20,775 nt of DNA, taken from Tubiluchus corallicola (taxonomy: Eukaryota; Priapulida; Priapulimorpha; Priapulimorphida; Tubiluchidae). The stretch lies in assembly GCA_030141605.1 (NCBI GenBank), contig JAQGDQ010002482.1:1-20775 (forward strand), in the 5' to 3' direction. The notes under the pieces are model-generated. The model saw only the letters and a list, made by a program, of their open reading frames with translations, was not told where the DNA came from and did not search any database. A program made the position numbers and the translations under genes. This document shows, piece by piece, positions 1 to 7,910 of the stretch; within the stretch, counting starts at the first letter, position 1, and every line of letters starts with the position of its first letter.

Positions 1-2068
1 GAACATTAGGGTCTTGAACATATATTCGTAAAGAGTCTATACTTGTCATTTTAACGGCAAATTTTTCATATTCAAATAGATATTTTTTGCCTATGGACTC
101 AATTCCTCCTGAAAACAGACTACCGTCAAACTCTATATTTCTATTTTTTTTCAGTTGTATCTGTGCTTTATCTGCAATAATATACGTCTTTAGTGGCTCT
201 GATAGAAAAAATTTGTCTAATCCAAAAATGTTTATCACTTGGTTGGATAGATTATATTTTGATTTTTTTAGTGATTTGGAAGGGATGATTAGATAATCAT
301 AATCTTTTTTCTTTTTTCTGGACAAAACAAAGTGTTCCATTTTATCCTTTACTTTAATTTTTCCTGTTAGAGAGTTATACTCTATAAAGTCTCTGTATGC
401 TAAAAACAGAACGCCACTTGTAACGGCATTTTCATTTAGGTTGTATTCTTTTATTATGTCTTTTATATAAAATTCCTTACTATTTTTTTTTATAGAAAAA
501 TTGTATACCAGATACAAGGGATTGAAGCTAAATACACCTCCACCTTCAAGCTCATTAATCATTCTAACGTCATAATACTCTTGTGAAAAAAACAAGGTAG
601 GAAACTCATCGCCGGCACTTAACATACTTATAAACATAACGTCTTCTTTCAACAGCCATTCTATCATCTCCGAGTCTATAAATACCTTGTGATGTGAGGA
701 AGTGTATGGGCATAAAATAAAACCGCCTTGTTCTTTCACGACAACAATTTTCTTTTGAGGCAAATAAAATCTAAACTTAACGGAAGGGTGAGTGATAGAG
801 TCGCCTTTGTTATTAAGGGATATGTGGGTGTTTCTTCCTAAAATTGTGGAATCTTGAAACAAAAACCTATTAGCTTTGGCAGTAAACCTTGTCACCTCTC
901 TTACTATTCCAAATTTATCCTTTCTTTTCTCTATAAGTTGAAGAGTGCCCTTTTTTCCAGAATTAGAGGTTCCTACAATGTCTTTTCCCATAATGGAGAG
1001 TCCACCCCTGTAGTATAAATCTTTCATTTTAATATTTTTCAAAAAAATATTGTCATCAAATGATAAGAAGAATAAAAAAGGGTTTAATAAGTCTTTTCTC
1101 CGAGCACTTCTAAATGAGAAAATACCAGCTATGGGAGTTGCAAGTATCCCAGAAAATGTAAATAACACATTATCTGATGATAGTTCAGGGCGCCTAATAT
1201 TAAAATAGTAGTCATTAAACATTACGTATGTTTTTTTAGGATCAAAGCCAGACGCTTTCCATCCAATTTTACCTCCTTTTCCTATAAATACATTTTTGCT
1301 TATATCTAATATTCCAGTGGTATTTTGCAAAGTCACAGAATCCCAAGTAGTAGCAAAAGTCAAATCAACTTTGCTAAAAGTAATGACGGCTCCTTGTGGA
1401 GAGGGGATAGTTTTAGTCTTTTTAGTTATGTTCTTTTTTATTCCCTCCATTTGTTGTGTTATCGCTTCATCTGCCTTCTCATCGGATGTTTCTTGTTTCC
1501 ATAATCCTTTTTTTTCTACTTTTATCGCTTCATTTTTTTCAGTGTTACTTTGTTTGTTTGGGCTTCTTATAAATGCAAAATCATAACTACCATGATTGTC
1601 GTAATAAAGTCTGTTGTAGTTTTCAAAAACAGAGCTTTTTTCAAAAAAATTATGTAATGTTTTTAGTTCATGAGCAATTGCCTTATTGTTATATTGCTCT
1701 GTTGATTTTAACAACATTGCAAGTAAGTTGTTGATTTTTCTTTCTTCCAATTGATTCTTTGTAGTTGTGAGCATTATGGAATAGAAGTGTCGAAAACATG
1801 GCTGTAAAGGGACTCCTTTTTTTGTTAGCTGATCGCTAATTTGTATGATTAAGGATTGTTGCTGAGAAGAAAACGTTTTTCGTTGCCATGCGCTTTTAAA
1901 ATTTAATGCTAATGTTTTCGCCTCATCATCATTAACATTTTTGAATAGGGCTATTACTTTATCTCCATATGTAGAAACAACAGTATCAAAGGCTTTATTT
2001 TGAGCAAACAACTCTTGGCAACAGCAAAACATTAAAAATATTAATGTAACTTTTTTTGTAACCCTCAT
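1..2068 (-). CDS. Large secreted protein of unknown function, 3' end beyond window
   Basis: One open minus-strand frame of 689 codons starts at ATG 2068-2066 and reaches the left edge without a stop, so only the N-terminal part is visible. Residues 1-22 look like a Sec signal peptide: basic MRVTKK, a hydrophobic stretch, then cleavage after ELFA before QNK. Residues 25-200 are polar and probably helical. From about residue 225 the protein becomes beta-rich, with short alternating strands, for example a GKGGKIGW segment near residue 265. Near residues 614-676 come an FGLDKFFLSE segment, an NIEFDGSLFSGG segment and a final IDSLRIYV stretch. I recognise the overall style from very long exported Bacteroidota hypothetical proteins but cannot give a named family or function. 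No membrane anchor or catalytic motif is seen. An exact Bacteroidota -7 match lies 36 bp upstream. Existence of the gene is very likely; its role is unknown. Confidence 0.85.
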   Translation of the reverse strand, partial: MRVTKKVTLIFLMFCCCQELFAQNKAFDTVVSTYGDKVIALFKNVNDDEAKTLALNFKSAWQRKTFSSQQQSLIIQISDQLTKKGVPLQPCFRHFYSIMLTTTKNQLEERKINNLLAMLLKSTEQYNNKAIAHELKTLHNFFEKSSVFENYNRLYYDNHGSYDFAFIRSPNKQSNTEKNEAIKVEKKGLWKQETSDEKADEAITQQMEGIKKNITKKTKTIPSPQGAVITFSKVDLTFATTWDSVTLQNTTGILDISKNVFIGKGGKIGWKASGFDPKKTYVMFNDYYFNIRRPELSSDNVLFTFSGILATPIAGIFSFRSARRKDLLNPFLFFLSFDDNIFLKNIKMKDLYYRGGLSIMGKDIVGTSNSGKKGTLQLIEKRKDKFGIVREVTRFTAKANRFLFQDSTILGRNTHISLNNKGDSITHPSVKFRFYLPQKKIVVVKEQGGFILCPYTSSHHKVFIDSEMIEWLLKEDVMFISMLSAGDEFPTLFFSQEYYDVRMINELEGGGVFSFNPLYLVYNFSIKKNSKEFYIKDIIKEYNLNENAVTSGVLFLAYRDFIEYNSLTGKIKVKDKMEHFVLSRKKKKDYDYLIIPSKSLKKSKYNLSNQVINIFGLDKFFLSEPLKTYIIADKAQIQLKKNRNIEFDGSLFSGGIESIGKKYLFEYEKFAVKMTSIDSLRIYVQDPNV

Positions 2069-2103
2069 ATTATTGTTATAAAGTTTAACGACTATCCTTG
2101 TAA

Positions 2104-2111
2104 CAAAGATA
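2104..2111 (-). promoter_or_regulatory. Candidate -7 element for the large secreted protein
   Basis: On the minus strand this reads TATCTTTG, an exact match to the Bacteroidota -7 consensus TAnnTTTG. It lies 36 bp before the ATG at 2068. No clear -33 TTTG sits about 19 nt further upstream, so the call rests on one element. The rest of the divergent gap up to 2287 shows no RNA gene or repeat that I can support. Confidence 0.4.
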
Positions 2112-2287
2112 TGAATAAGAATTAATAAAAAAGCTAAAATTTTTTGTTTTTTTGGAATCTATCTTGAGGTTTGGTAATGTTTGTGTCGGTAGTGCTAACA
2201 GAGGCTATTCTTGAAAAATATAGGTAGCAGTAATAACTCGTTGAGTGGTGGTATTATCAACGTAAAAAATAGTTTAGATTAAAAAGT

Positions 2288-2318
2288 TTTGTCTTTTGGC
2301 TTTTTTTGGCTACCTTGG
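2288..2318 (+). promoter_or_regulatory. Promoter of the beta-phosphoglucomutase-like gene
   Basis: TTTG at 2288-2291, a 19-nt spacer and TACCTTGG at 2311-2318 fit the Bacteroidota promoter with one mismatch in the -7 element. The implied transcript start, near 2325, leaves a leader of about 25 nt before the ATG at 2349. This excludes the in-frame TTG at 2289 as a start, because it would lie inside the promoter. Confidence 0.6.
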
Positions 2319-2348
2319 GGTAAAATTTATATTAAAACATTAAAAATT

Positions 2349-3008
2349 ATGAAAGGTTTTATTTTTGATTTAGATGGAGTATTGGTAGATACGGCTAAGT
2401 ATCATTTTTTGGCATGGAGAAAATTAGCTAATGACTTGGGATTTGATTTCACAGAGGAGCAAAACGAACAGCTTAAAGGCATTAGCCGAAAGCAATCGCT
2501 AGAAATTTTGCTTAAAATAGGAAAAGTAGATGCCTTAGGTGAAGAAAAAGAGAAGTTTATGGACAAAAAAAATCAATGTTTTGTCAACTACATAAACGAA
2601 ATGAATAGAGAAGAGTTGATGCCGGGCTCTGAAGAGTTTTTAAAGGAGGTTAAAAAAAATAACTTAAAAATAATTTTAGGTTCTGCAAGCAAAAATGCTA
2701 TTACGATTCTTAATAAATTAGAAATTGTAGATTATTTTGATGCTATTGTTGATGGAACAAAAGTGACAAAAGCAAAACCAGATCCAGAAGTATTCTTGAA
2801 AGGAGCAGAAGAGACAGATATTTTGCCTAAAAACTGTGTTGTTTTTGAGGATGCACAAGCAGGAGTTGAAGCTGCTTTGGAGGCAAATATGCTTTGTGTG
2901 GGAATAGGCAAGCCATCTGTATTGAATAAAGCTCATATTGTAGTTCCTGATTTGTCAAAAATTACAGTTGAAGAAGTACTGAGTAGGATGGCTGGTCGTA
3001 GAAAATAA
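2349..3008 (+). CDS. pgmB: Beta-phosphoglucomutase-like HAD hydrolase
   Basis: A 219-residue HAD-superfamily protein, close to the usual ~220 of beta-phosphoglucomutases. These interconvert beta-glucose 1-phosphate and glucose 6-phosphate in the cytoplasm. Motif I is FDLDGVLVDTAKYH with aspartates D7 and D9, nucleophile and general acid/base in this family. The cap carries a QLKGISRKQSLEILL segment typical of beta-PGM substrate recognition. Motif II is GSAS, motif III is the lysine in TKAKPDPEVF, and motif IV is VVFEDAQAGVEAA. The ATG at 2349 is chosen because it begins directly before motif I and the upstream TTG start overlaps the promoter. Beta-PGM genes usually sit beside a maltose or trehalose phosphorylase; none is visible here, so the sugar source is unknown. 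A related sugar-phosphate phosphatase is the main alternative. It converges on the membrane-protein gene ending at 3050. Confidence 0.85.
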   Translation: MKGFIFDLDGVLVDTAKYHFLAWRKLANDLGFDFTEEQNEQLKGISRKQSLEILLKIGKVDALGEEKEKFMDKKNQCFVNYINEMNREELMPGSEEFLKEVKKNNLKIILGSASKNAITILNKLEIVDYFDAIVDGTKVTKAKPDPEVFLKGAEETDILPKNCVVFEDAQAGVEAALEANMLCVGIGKPSVLNKAHIVVPDLSKITVEEVLSRMAGRRK

Positions 3009-3049
3009 CGCACAAAGCAATTTTGGCAGTTGTAGTTTTGGGCTTTTAT

Positions 3050-3418
3050 TTAAGGTTTTGCCTTAGTTTTTCTTTTAACTCTAAACAAGCTTGATATTGC
3101 TCGCAACATTTTTTTTTCTTTTTCCCAAAAAAACTTGAATTGCCCAAATATTGTTCCGTAAAAGAGTAGTAATATTTGATAGGCGGGAAATACAAACAAA
3201 ATATATGTGAAAGTTTTGATGGCAGTAGATGTGTCATTATCAAAACCAAGTAAATTAAAAAAGCTTTTTCTTAAAAACACCACAGAGTAACCAGTAATAG
3301 AAAAAACAACTAATATTATAATTACTTGCTTAATGCTATTTACTCCCCATTTGTGTTGCATTTTTTTTAACAAACCCTTCTTATGATGTGTATGTTTTTT
3401 TTTGCTTGTATTGTCCAT
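3050..3418 (-). CDS. Small membrane protein, DUF6787-like
   Basis: A 122-residue protein with a basic, histidine-containing N terminus (KKKHTHHKKGLLKK). Then comes a KMQHKWGVNS segment and two hydrophobic segments, about residues 31-49 and 70-92. The C terminus is very basic. The KWGVNS start followed by two membrane spans resembles the short Bacteroidota family DUF6787; that family name is from memory and should be checked. No function is known to me. It starts 15 bp after the stop of the UDP-glucuronate decarboxylase gene on the same strand, so it is probably the last gene of that transcription unit. It converges on the HAD gene with a 41-bp gap in which I see no strong terminator hairpin. 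Confidence 0.7.
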   Translation of the reverse strand: MDNTSKKKHTHHKKGLLKKMQHKWGVNSIKQVIIILVVFSITGYSVVFLRKSFFNLLGFDNDTSTAIKTFTYILFVFPAYQILLLFYGTIFGQFKFFWEKEKKMLRAISSLFRVKRKTKAKP

Positions 3419-3433
3419 CTATTATGGAATAAT

Positions 3434-4426
3434 TTATTTTTTTATGTAGTTGTTAAAGGATGCGTGCTCCTTAAAAGATATTTCTTCACTTGGTAGTGCT
3501 TTGAAATAATCAAACGTCTTTTTAATGCCTTCACTCCTTGAAATAGTAGGTTTCCAATTGAGCAACTTTTTAGCAAGAGTTATGTCTGGTTGCCTTTTCA
3601 ATGGGTCGTCTTTTGGCAATGGTTTATAGACTACTTTTTGTTTTGATTTTGTGAGTTTAATTATTTCTTGGGCAAACTCGTTGATAGTAATTTCTTCAGG
3701 ATTGCCTATATTTACTGGATGAGTATGAGAAGAGAAGAGTAATCTATAAATTCCTTCAATCAAGTCATCTACAAAGCAGAATGATCTTGTTTGTGTACCG
3801 TCACCAAATATAGTTAAGTTTTCTTTTCGTAATGCTTGTCCTATAAATGTGGGCAATACTCGTCCATCATTTAGCCTCATTTTTGGCCCATATGTGTTAA
3901 AAATACGCACAATGCGAATATCTACATTATGAACCTTACGATATGCTGTTGCTACAGCTTCTTGAAATCGCTTGGCTTCATCATACACACTTCTTGGCCC
4001 TATTGGATTTACATTCCCCCAATAGGTTTCTTTTTGAGGGTGTTCCAAAGGATCTCCGTAAACTTCTGATGTTGAGGCGATTAAAATTCTTGATTTTTTT
4101 TCCTTTGCTAACCCTAAAAGGTTTATGACTCCTAAGGAACTGGTTTTAAGTGTTTGAATAGGAATTTTTAAATAGTCAATAGGGCTAGCTGGTGAAGCAA
4201 AATGCAATATATAATCTAACTTTCCGGGTATGTGTATGAAATTGGATACATCGTGTTTATGAAATATAAAAGACGGTTCGTAAAATAAATCTTCTAAATT
4301 TTTCAGGTTTCCTGTAATTAAATTGTCCACTCCAATTACGTCAAATCCTTCTTTTAGAAATCTAGCACTTAAATGTGAACCTAAAAAACCTGCGGCACCT
4401 GTAATTAATACTCTTTTTTTTTTCAT
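3434..4426 (-). CDS. uxs: UDP-glucuronate decarboxylase (UDP-xylose synthase)
   Basis: A 330-residue extended short-chain dehydrogenase that makes UDP-xylose and CO2 from UDP-glucuronate, using bound NAD+. The Rossmann motif GAAGFLG is at residues 10-16. The catalytic set is the STSE segment near 118-121 and YDEAK, with Y148 and K152. The stretch from YGDPLEHP through [18 protein letters not shown] is characteristic of UDP-glucuronate decarboxylases rather than of GalE or RmlB. FVDDLIEG and [10 protein letters not shown] are further family landmarks. Length fits the ~310-330 typical of bacterial UXS. The gene begins 12 bp after the stop of ugd, which supplies its substrate, so the pair forms a short UDP-xylose pathway for exopolysaccharide or lipopolysaccharide. 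Product assignment is secure; which polymer uses the xylose is not visible. Confidence 0.92.
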   Translation of the reverse strand: MKKKRVLITGAAGFLGSHLSARFLKEGFDVIGVDNLITGNLKNLEDLFYEPSFIFHKHDVSNFIHIPGKLDYILHFASPASPIDYLKIPIQTLKTSSLGVINLLGLAKEKKSRILIASTSEVYGDPLEHPQKETYWGNVNPIGPRSVYDEAKRFQEAVATAYRKVHNVDIRIVRIFNTYGPKMRLNDGRVLPTFIGQALRKENLTIFGDGTQTRSFCFVDDLIEGIYRLLFSSHTHPVNIGNPEEITINEFAQEIIKLTKSKQKVVYKPLPKDDPLKRQPDITLAKKLLNWKPTISRSEGIKKTFDYFKALPSEEISFKEHASFNNYIKK

Positions 4427-4438
4427 TTTTTGGGGCTT

Positions 4439-5739
4439 TTATCGTCCTATACTAAAATAATCAAAGTTTTCTTTTTTTACTTCTTGTGGATTAAGTATAT
4501 TTCTACCATCAAAAATAACGTTGTTATTTAGCAAATTACGCATTTTTTCAAAATCTAATTGGCCAAACAAAGGCCATTCAGTAGCAATAAATAACGCATC
4601 TGCATTTTTTAATGCACTATATGGGTCTTTACAAAGTTTTATTTTGTCTCCCATTATTTTTTCCACGTTACTCATTGCTTCAGGGTCAAATGCTTGTATG
4701 TTAACTCCCCATTCAAGCAATCTGTTTATGTTTTCTAATGCTGGAGCTTCTCGTATATCATCAGTGTATGGCTTAAAAGCTAATCCCCAAACAGCAATGG
4801 TTTTCCCTTTTAGATTGCTATTAAAATATTGCTTTATTTTTCCTAATAACTTTGTTTTTTGTGTGCTATTAACGAGTATTGTTGACTTTAACAACTTAAA
4901 ATCATAGCCATACTCATTTGATGATTTAACTAATGCTTGTACATCTTTTGGAAAACAACTTCCACCATATCCTATGCCTGCATTAAGAAAAGAGCCATTT
5001 ATTCTTAAATCTGTGCCAATGCCTTTTTTTATAGAATCAACATTTGCCCCTACTTTCTCACATAAATTAGCAATTTCATTCATAAATGTAATTTTTGTAG
5101 CTAGGAAAGAGTTGGCAGCATATTTTGTTAATTCTGCAGATTTTTCATCCATAAAAATTATAGGTATACCTTGCTTTGTTAGCGGCAAATATAATTTTTC
5201 TATAATTTTTTTGGCTTTTTCCGAACGAGTGCCAATAACCACTCTATCAGGTTGCATAAAGTCATTTACGGCAGCACCCTCTCTCAAAAATTCAGGATTA
5301 GAGACAACATCAAACTCAGCAGTTGCATTTTTTTTAATCTCCTCCTTCACCTTTTTAGCAGTACCCACAGGAACAGTGCTTTTGTTGACAATAACTTTAT
5401 AGTCAGTCAATAGTTTTCCTATTTTATTGGCTATTCCTATAACATATTTCAAATCTGCAGAGCCGTCTTCATCAGATGGGGTTGGCAATGCTAAAAATAC
5501 TATTTCTGCATTTTCAATTCCCTTTGCTAGACTTGTAGTAAACTGCAATCGTTTTTGTTTAATGTTTTTGTAAGCAGATCCTTTAAGTTGTTTTCATAGA
5601 TGCAAGGATTCCCTTCAGATAACATAGAAACTTTTTCTTCATCTATGTCTACACATGTAACGTGATTGCCCAACTCTGCCAAACAAGTACCTGTTACCAA
5701 ACCTACATACCCGCTTCCAATAATAGAAATGTTATTCAT
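4439..5739 (-). pseudogene. ugd: UDP-glucose 6-dehydrogenase, interrupted by one frameshift
   Basis: Two overlapping minus-strand frames together cover a full UDP-glucose dehydrogenase of about 435 residues, the usual length. The enzyme oxidises UDP-glucose to UDP-glucuronate with two NAD+. The first frame (ATG at 5739, stop at 5529-5527) holds the NAD-binding GSGYVGLVTGTC at residues 8-19 and ends after about 66 family-like residues. The second frame (open before 5548, stop at 4441-4439) holds LALPTP, NPEFLREG, the active-site GIGYGGSCFPKD (cysteine codon near 4957) and the C-terminal WGLAFKPYTDD segment. The break lies near 5545-5557, beside a run of five A on the coding strand, and fits loss of one base. 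Everything else in the gene looks intact, so a sequencing error or a very recent mutation is more likely than old decay. It starts 50 bp after rpsA and precedes uxs, the next enzyme in the pathway. Confidence 0.88.
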
Positions 5740-5789
5740 TGTGATTGATTTACAAATGGGTTAAAAATTATTCAAGCCAAACTAAATGC

Positions 5790-7679
5790 TTATTGAACTT
5801 CGTCTGTACTATTGTTGCCACCATCAACTTTATTGTCACTCTTTTTCTTCTTCTCTTCTTCCTTTTCCTCTTCTTTCTTCTTTTTTGCTGCTTTTTTCTT
5901 CTTTTCTTCTTTTATTGTTTCCTCCATTTGCTCTTTAATCTCTTTTAGGCCGTCAACTTGCATTCCTAAAGTATCGGCAGTATTTGTCTGTTTTTTAGGT
6001 TTTGTTTTTTTAGGTTTTTGCTCTTCTGGAGCTTTATTTTCGCTTGTTTTTTCCCAAGTGATTTTATGCGAGAGGAGTATTTTTTTCTCGTCTTTAAGAA
6101 AATCCATAACCTTAAACTTTAATACTTCGCCTATTTCTATGGGAGTTTTGTCTTCTTTTTCTACATGTCTAGCGTCTACATAGCCTTCTACTCCGTATGG
6201 CAATTCTAAAATTGCTCCTTTGTTTGTTTTGCTTAGTATGGTACAATCATGCACAGTTCCTTTGGCAAATATAACATCAAAGGTATCCCATGGGTTTTCT
6301 TCAAGCTGCTTATGTCCTAGGGATAGTCTTCTGTTTTCTATATCCAACTCTAATACCTTTACTTCTAATGTGTCGCCCACTTTGACAAACTCGCTAGGGT
6401 GTTTGATTTTTTTTGTCCAACTTAAATCAGACACATGCACAAGTCCATCTATTCCTTCTTCTAGTTCTATAAACAAGCCAAAATTTGTTAAATTTCTAAT
6501 TGTTCCTTTATGGGCTGTTCCTGGGGCATATTTAGTGCTGATGTCTTCTCTTGACCATGGGTCAGGTGTAAGTTGCTTAATGCTTAATGATATTTTTCTT
6601 TCTTCTCTATCAAGAGTTAATACTTTTGCTTCAATTTCATCATTTATGGATATAAACTCTTGTGGATTTCTAATGTGCTGAGACCAAGACATTTCCAATA
6701 CATGAATTAATCCTTCTACTCCTGGTATTATTTCTAAGAAAACGCCATAATCTGCAACATTTACTATTTTTCCTTTCACTATAGACCCTACCTCAATGTC
6801 GTTAGGTAATGACTCCCATGGGTGTGGAGTGAGTTGCTTCATACCTAAAGAGATTCGCTTTTTCTCTTCATCAAAGCTGAGCACAACAACATTTATTTTT
6901 TGATCTAATTTTAGCAAATTGTCTGGATGGCTTATACGTCCCCATGAAATATCTGTAATGTGTAATAGCCCATCAACCCCACCAAGGTCAATAAATGCTC
7001 CGAAGTTAGTCATATTCTTGATAGTTCCTTCCAATACTTGTCCTACTTCAAGATTGTCTAATATTTTAGATCTTTGATCATCTAGGTCTTTTTCTATCAA
7101 CATTTTGTGAGATGCAACTATATTATCATTAGTATAGTTTATTTTTACTATTTTCACCTCCATTGTCTTTCCGACAAACATATCAAAGTCTCTAATTGGC
7201 TTTACGTCTATTTGCGAGCCCGGCAAAAACGCTTCAATTCCTAAAAGATCAATAATTAACCCTCCTTTGGTGCGGCGTTTTATTAAACCTTCTAATACTT
7301 TATCATTATCAAATGCATCTTGTACTTCGTTCCATGCTTTGAATATTTTTGCTTTTTTTCTTGAAAGTATAACTTCTCCTTTAGCATTCTCTTTTTCTTC
7401 AATATATACGTCTATTTCATCGCCCACATTTATGCTTTCTGCGTCTCTAAACTCATTAACAGGTATTAATCCATCGGCTTTGAATCCTATGCTTACTATC
7501 ACATCGCGGTCAGTAACTCCTATTATTTTGCCTTGAACGACTTGCTTGTCTTCTATTTGAAAGAATGATTCTTCAATTTGTTTTTCTAATTCAGCTCTTT
7601 TTTCTGCAGAATATTCATCATCAAAAGCGGCGTCTTGTTCAGCATCCCATATGTTTTTTTCTTCTTCTTGTATACTCAT
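5790..7679 (-). CDS. rpsA: 30S ribosomal protein S1
   Basis: A 629-residue protein with six S1 RNA-binding repeats at about residues 45-112, 125-195, 210-285, 297-370, 383-457 and 467-535. Repeats 3-5 are the most regular, each with an [15 protein letters not shown]-type strand, a [10 protein letters not shown]-type segment and an ISLGMKQL-type ending. This matches ribosomal S1, which docks mRNA on the 30S subunit and is especially important where Shine-Dalgarno sequences are weak, as in Bacteroidota. The N terminus ([18 protein letters not shown]) is typical of the phylum. The C-terminal ~90 residues are a low-complexity lysine/glutamate tail, longer and more charged than in Proteobacteria. 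ATG at 7679 leaves a 107-nt gap to a -7 match at 7793-7786, so the transcript would have a long leader containing two hairpins. It heads the run of minus-strand genes continuing into ugd. Confidence 0.96.
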   Translation of the reverse strand: MSIQEEEKNIWDAEQDAAFDDEYSAEKRAELEKQIEESFFQIEDKQVVQGKIIGVTDRDVIVSIGFKADGLIPVNEFRDAESINVGDEIDVYIEEKENAKGEVILSRKKAKIFKAWNEVQDAFDNDKVLEGLIKRRTKGGLIIDLLGIEAFLPGSQIDVKPIRDFDMFVGKTMEVKIVKINYTNDNIVASHKMLIEKDLDDQRSKILDNLEVGQVLEGTIKNMTNFGAFIDLGGVDGLLHITDISWGRISHPDNLLKLDQKINVVVLSFDEEKKRISLGMKQLTPHPWESLPNDIEVGSIVKGKIVNVADYGVFLEIIPGVEGLIHVLEMSWSQHIRNPQEFISINDEIEAKVLTLDREERKISLSIKQLTPDPWSREDISTKYAPGTAHKGTIRNLTNFGLFIELEEGIDGLVHVSDLSWTKKIKHPSEFVKVGDTLEVKVLELDIENRRLSLGHKQLEENPWDTFDVIFAKGTVHDCTILSKTNKGAILELPYGVEGYVDARHVEKEDKTPIEIGEVLKFKVMDFLKDEKKILLSHKITWEKTSENKAPEEQKPKKTKPKKQTNTADTLGMQVDGLKEIKEQMEETIKEEKKKKAAKKKKEEEKEEEKKKKSDNKVDGGNNSTDEVQ

Positions 7680-7707
7680 GTGTTCCCTACATTTTAGTTA
7701 TATTCAA

Positions 7708-7728
7708 TAGTTTAATAGGGCTAAACTA
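7708..7728 (-). promoter_or_regulatory. Hairpin in the rpsA leader
   Basis: TAGTTTA at 7708-7714 and TAAACTA at 7722-7728 form a perfect 7-bp inverted repeat with a 7-nt loop. It sits 29 bp upstream of the rpsA start codon, within the predicted leader. S1 is autoregulated at the mRNA level in Gammaproteobacteria; a similar role here is inference only. Confidence 0.4.
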
Positions 7729-7760
7729 CTGAATTTTAGGTTAAACCATTAATTTAAATC

Positions 7761-7779
7761 GTTTGACAATCAATCAAAC
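7761..7779 (-). promoter_or_regulatory. Second hairpin in the rpsA leader
   Basis: GTTTGA at 7761-7766 and TCAAAC at 7774-7779 form a perfect 6-bp inverted repeat around a 7-nt loop. It begins just downstream of the rpsA -7 element at 7793-7786, so it would lie at the very 5' end of the transcript or act as an operator in DNA. No thermodynamic calculation was made. Confidence 0.35.
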
Positions 7780-7785
7780 TTCTCA

Positions 7786-7793
7786 CAAAGGTA
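7786..7793 (-). promoter_or_regulatory. -7 promoter element for rpsA
   Basis: The minus strand reads TACCTTTG, an exact match to TAnnTTTG. No good -33 TTTG is found 17-20 nt further upstream, where the DNA is almost pure A/T. The implied transcript start, near 7780, gives an rpsA leader of about 100 nt. Confidence 0.5.
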
Positions 7794-7910
7794 AAACTTT
7801 AAAATTAATCTATATTTATTTATATCTTTTTTTTTAATTTTTAAACTGCTAACTTGCACTTTCCTATTTTCATTTAGATATAGATCAAAAGTAATAAGCC
7901 TATAAATATT

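Noticed and set aside
87-1586. Plus-strand frames at 87-296 and 1296-1586
   Set aside because: They lie antisense to the continuous 689-codon secreted-protein frame and show only hydrophobic low-complexity composition.
3009-3049. Intrinsic terminator between the convergent HAD and membrane-protein genes
   Set aside because: Only a weak AAAGC/GGCTTT pairing was found, too poor to call.
5745-5948. Phenylalanine/leucine-rich plus-strand frame that looks like a membrane peptide
   Set aside because: It is antisense to the lysine/glutamate tail of ribosomal protein S1; the GAA/AAA-rich codons read as Phe and Leu on the other strand.
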